From Chionoecetes opilio (lineage: Eukaryota > Arthropoda > Malacostraca > Decapoda > Majidae): 64,000 nucleotides of DNA. The notes below the pieces were generated by a model. The model saw nothing but the letters and a program-made list of their open reading frames with translations. It searched no databases and was not told the DNA's origin. Shown here piece by piece: positions 61,963 through 64,000 of this stretch (its first letter is position 1; each line of letters opens with the position of its first letter). The translations under genes and the position numbers were made by a program. The stretch is taken from contig JACEEZ010015203.1 of NCBI GenBank assembly GCA_016584305.1, forward strand, positions 28,501 through 92,500, in the 5' to 3' direction.

Positions 61963-64000
61963 ATTATTAGTTTATTGACAAAAGTTTCACAAACATTTTA
62001 CCTTATTACATGTATAATTTCCTCATATTTGTCCAAATTTATACTCCTACATATTTCTTATTAACCTAAAACAAACAAACAAAACACATCTACTATGGTG
62101 ACACATCCCTTACGTATATAATTTCAATACATCATATATATAACTGCACAGATAGCCTACTTTATCCCTTGTACCCATCAAATTATCCATACTGGAGAAG
62201 TCTAGCATGTCATAGTTGCTTCTACATTGGCTGGAGAGTGGACACTGCAACAACACATGGGACTCATCCTGCACTGCATTTTCTACACATGAACACAGTC
62301 GTAGCTCTTTCGGTATTCCATTTCTCCTGCCTGTTTCTATTCTAAGATTATGGGACATCGTACGTAGCCTCGTAAATGCTTGGCGTTTATAATCCGGGAT
62401 AAAATCCCTATTTACATACACTGCATGTACAGAGAGTCCGGCGTTGATTTGTGTTCTGTATGTGACATATTTGGAGGCAGTCTGAGGTTTCTCCTGAATC
62501 CGTCTAGCCACTCTGTCAAGTGGGTTTACAATACTCTCATACCTTAGTGCCTGTGTCAGGAATTTGTACCCCGGAGTATTGGCCGCCTCACACAACCTGA
62601 ACGCTAAATAATAGGGTTCTCCTTCATCTGGTGCCCTCAACCGTGACTCAAGAAAATTTCGCCTCCTCCTAGCAATTGCATCTTGTGCTGGTTGTATGCC
62701 TGATTCAATCATTCAGAGATCCGGACTGGTATATTTCCTGACTCCTAGCAAACACTTTACGGCTCTGTTGTATTGTGCAATGATCTTCTTCGGATACGTT
62801 ACTAGCCAGGTTTCTGAACTGTACAAAAGAGATGATGTCATTGCAGCATCGAACACCTTGCGCTTATAAATGTATGGCATATTAGAATTCGCAGCACAAA
62901 ATATAGCAAATTTATTGAGCTGTGCTTCTCCTGACGTTTCGTGAAGACCTAATGCCGAGTTTATTTTTGCATCATCGCTAAACCAAGCCCCTAAATACAG
63001 ATATTTCGAAGCGTACTCAATCTTAATGTCATGCATTATCAACGGGATTCTGTCTTCAGCCGTGCCGCGGATAACCATAACCTTTGTTTTCTTTTCATTT
63101 AACACCATACTAACACTAACATTATTCACGACAATAATTCAGTACTACACTCAGTTTCTTCAAACACGAATCCCTTAACGTGGCCAGTATTACCATATCA
63201 TCCATAAGTAATAGCATATGTAGGTCTACAAGAAACCCATCAGGCCCAACACTACGCCTCAGCATCCTAACAAGCTGGTCCATGTATATGGTGAACAGTA
63301 AACAGCTGGATGGGGCCCCTTGGCGCACCCTCGCCGTGGCGTCTATGGTCGCGGACCGCAGTACGCTCCGGGTGCACGCGTACATGGCCTGTATCGCTCG
63401 CAGCATTCCCCCGCCACACCCCAGCGACTGCAACACTTGAATTAATTTCCCCCGAGGCACTCTATCATATGCCTTACTAAAATCAATAAACAAAACATAT
63501 GATATGCTTTTCTTAAAGTTAGCAAGGTCGCAAAGTAATTTCAAGGCCATTATTTGCTCAACACATCCTCGCCCTTGTTGAGCCCCTGCCTGGCATTTGT
63601 CTATGTTAGCCCACAACTTAAGCCTCTTCTACAGTAACATGTCATATAATTTTCCCAATGTATTCATAATTGTTATACCCCTATAATTTCCACAATCTAA
63701 TTTATCCCTGCCACCTTTAAACAGAACAAAACGTTTGCTATGACATCATGAAACAGGATAACACAAATTCAAAAATATCACATTAATAACATGCAACAAA
63801 AATAGGAGCCACGTCACTGGCAGTGCCTTAATAAGACCTGGACATATGCCTACATAGCTTTTGTTAATATTTACATCATTCAATACAGTGTCCAGCTCTT
63901 GCACCGTAAACGGATCATCCAAGATTGGTATCGTGGGAGTAGGTTCAATAATGTCTGATTCACCTTCCTCTTGGTGCCCGAGATTCAGTAAACTTTCAAA
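61963..64000 (-). mobile_element. LINE L7, 3' two-thirds, running off the right edge
   Basis: Minus strand. RT frames 63616-63122, 63129-62713 and 62712-62110 follow one another with only small shifts. Motifs: QQGRGCVEQIMALKLL, YVLFIDFSKAYDRVPRGKL (motif A), VRQGAPSSCLLFTIYMDQL (motif B), LLLMDDMVILATLRDS (motif C with LMDD), KTKVMVIRG, KYLYLGAWFSDD, SSLLYSSETWLV. A C-terminal region has CSCVENAVQDESHVLLQC. Coding continues above 63616 (DCGNYRGITIMNTLGK) to the window end. The 3' end at about 61963 is a TAA/TTA repeat next to (GA)n. Few lesions, so a fairly young copy. Confidence 0.85.

Overview
The window is eukaryotic, probably from a decapod crustacean. The evidence is long AC/AG microsatellites, arrays built on the arthropod telomere-type unit CCTAA, and a dense, nested population of LINEs, hAT-like and other DNA transposons and THAP-type exons. 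There is no bacterial gene organisation. Assignment below decapod is not supported. Nearly everything recognisable is mobile-element derived. The best candidate for a cellular gene is a pair of phase-compatible exons on the minus strand at 46.15-46.97 kb, encoding the N-terminus of a type II membrane protein.

Layout. 0-7.3 kb: an inverted-repeat-flanked element (1393-3625) with a smaller terminal-inverted-repeat (TIR) element nested inside it; two more copies of the smaller element fused head to head into a 1.75-kb palindrome (5187-6932); an internally deleted LINE (4.5-5.0 kb); two Myb/SANT-like C-terminal exons. 7.7-19.9 kb: sequence full of inflated homopolymers, very likely poor consensus, in which only repeats can be recognised. 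16.3-29.2 kb: two tandem copies of a roughly 3.26-kb repeat carrying a decayed minus-strand hAT-like transposase; the second copy is split by a 6.66-kb I-type LINE (20775-27432) with a 13-14-bp target-site duplication. 30.5-32.3 kb: a CCTAA-based minisatellite and a foldback element.

32.2-38.4 kb: a broken THAP exon downstream of a cAMP-response-element palindrome, followed by a 3.8-kb long-inverted-repeat transposon with an uninterrupted 818-residue RNase-H-fold transposase (33585-36041), a LINE fragment and an ACC repeat. 38.6-46.1 kb: a ZBED/hAT pseudogene, a third copy of the 3.26-kb repeat and a second nearly full-length LINE. 46.1-47.0 kb: the two host-gene exons among AC/GT microsatellites. 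47.3-49.5 kb: a hAT-type element with an 8-bp target duplication and a second TIR element nested inside. 50.19-52.03 kb: a TIR element encoding a 491-codon reading frame that carries a 2A ribosome-skipping motif (DVEKNPGP) and two C2HC-like modules; this is the most unusual feature of the window. 52-64 kb: fragments of at least four LINE families, a tRNA-derived SINE, a TA-flanked MITE, a near-perfect 119-bp-arm hairpin, a THAP first exon and a LINE running off the right edge.

The genes do not form a pathway. The window is a palimpsest of insertions whose nesting order can be partly read. Two long open frames (818 codons, 491 codons) stand out as candidates for recently active or little-described transposons. 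Family assignments are from recognised motifs only; no database search was possible.
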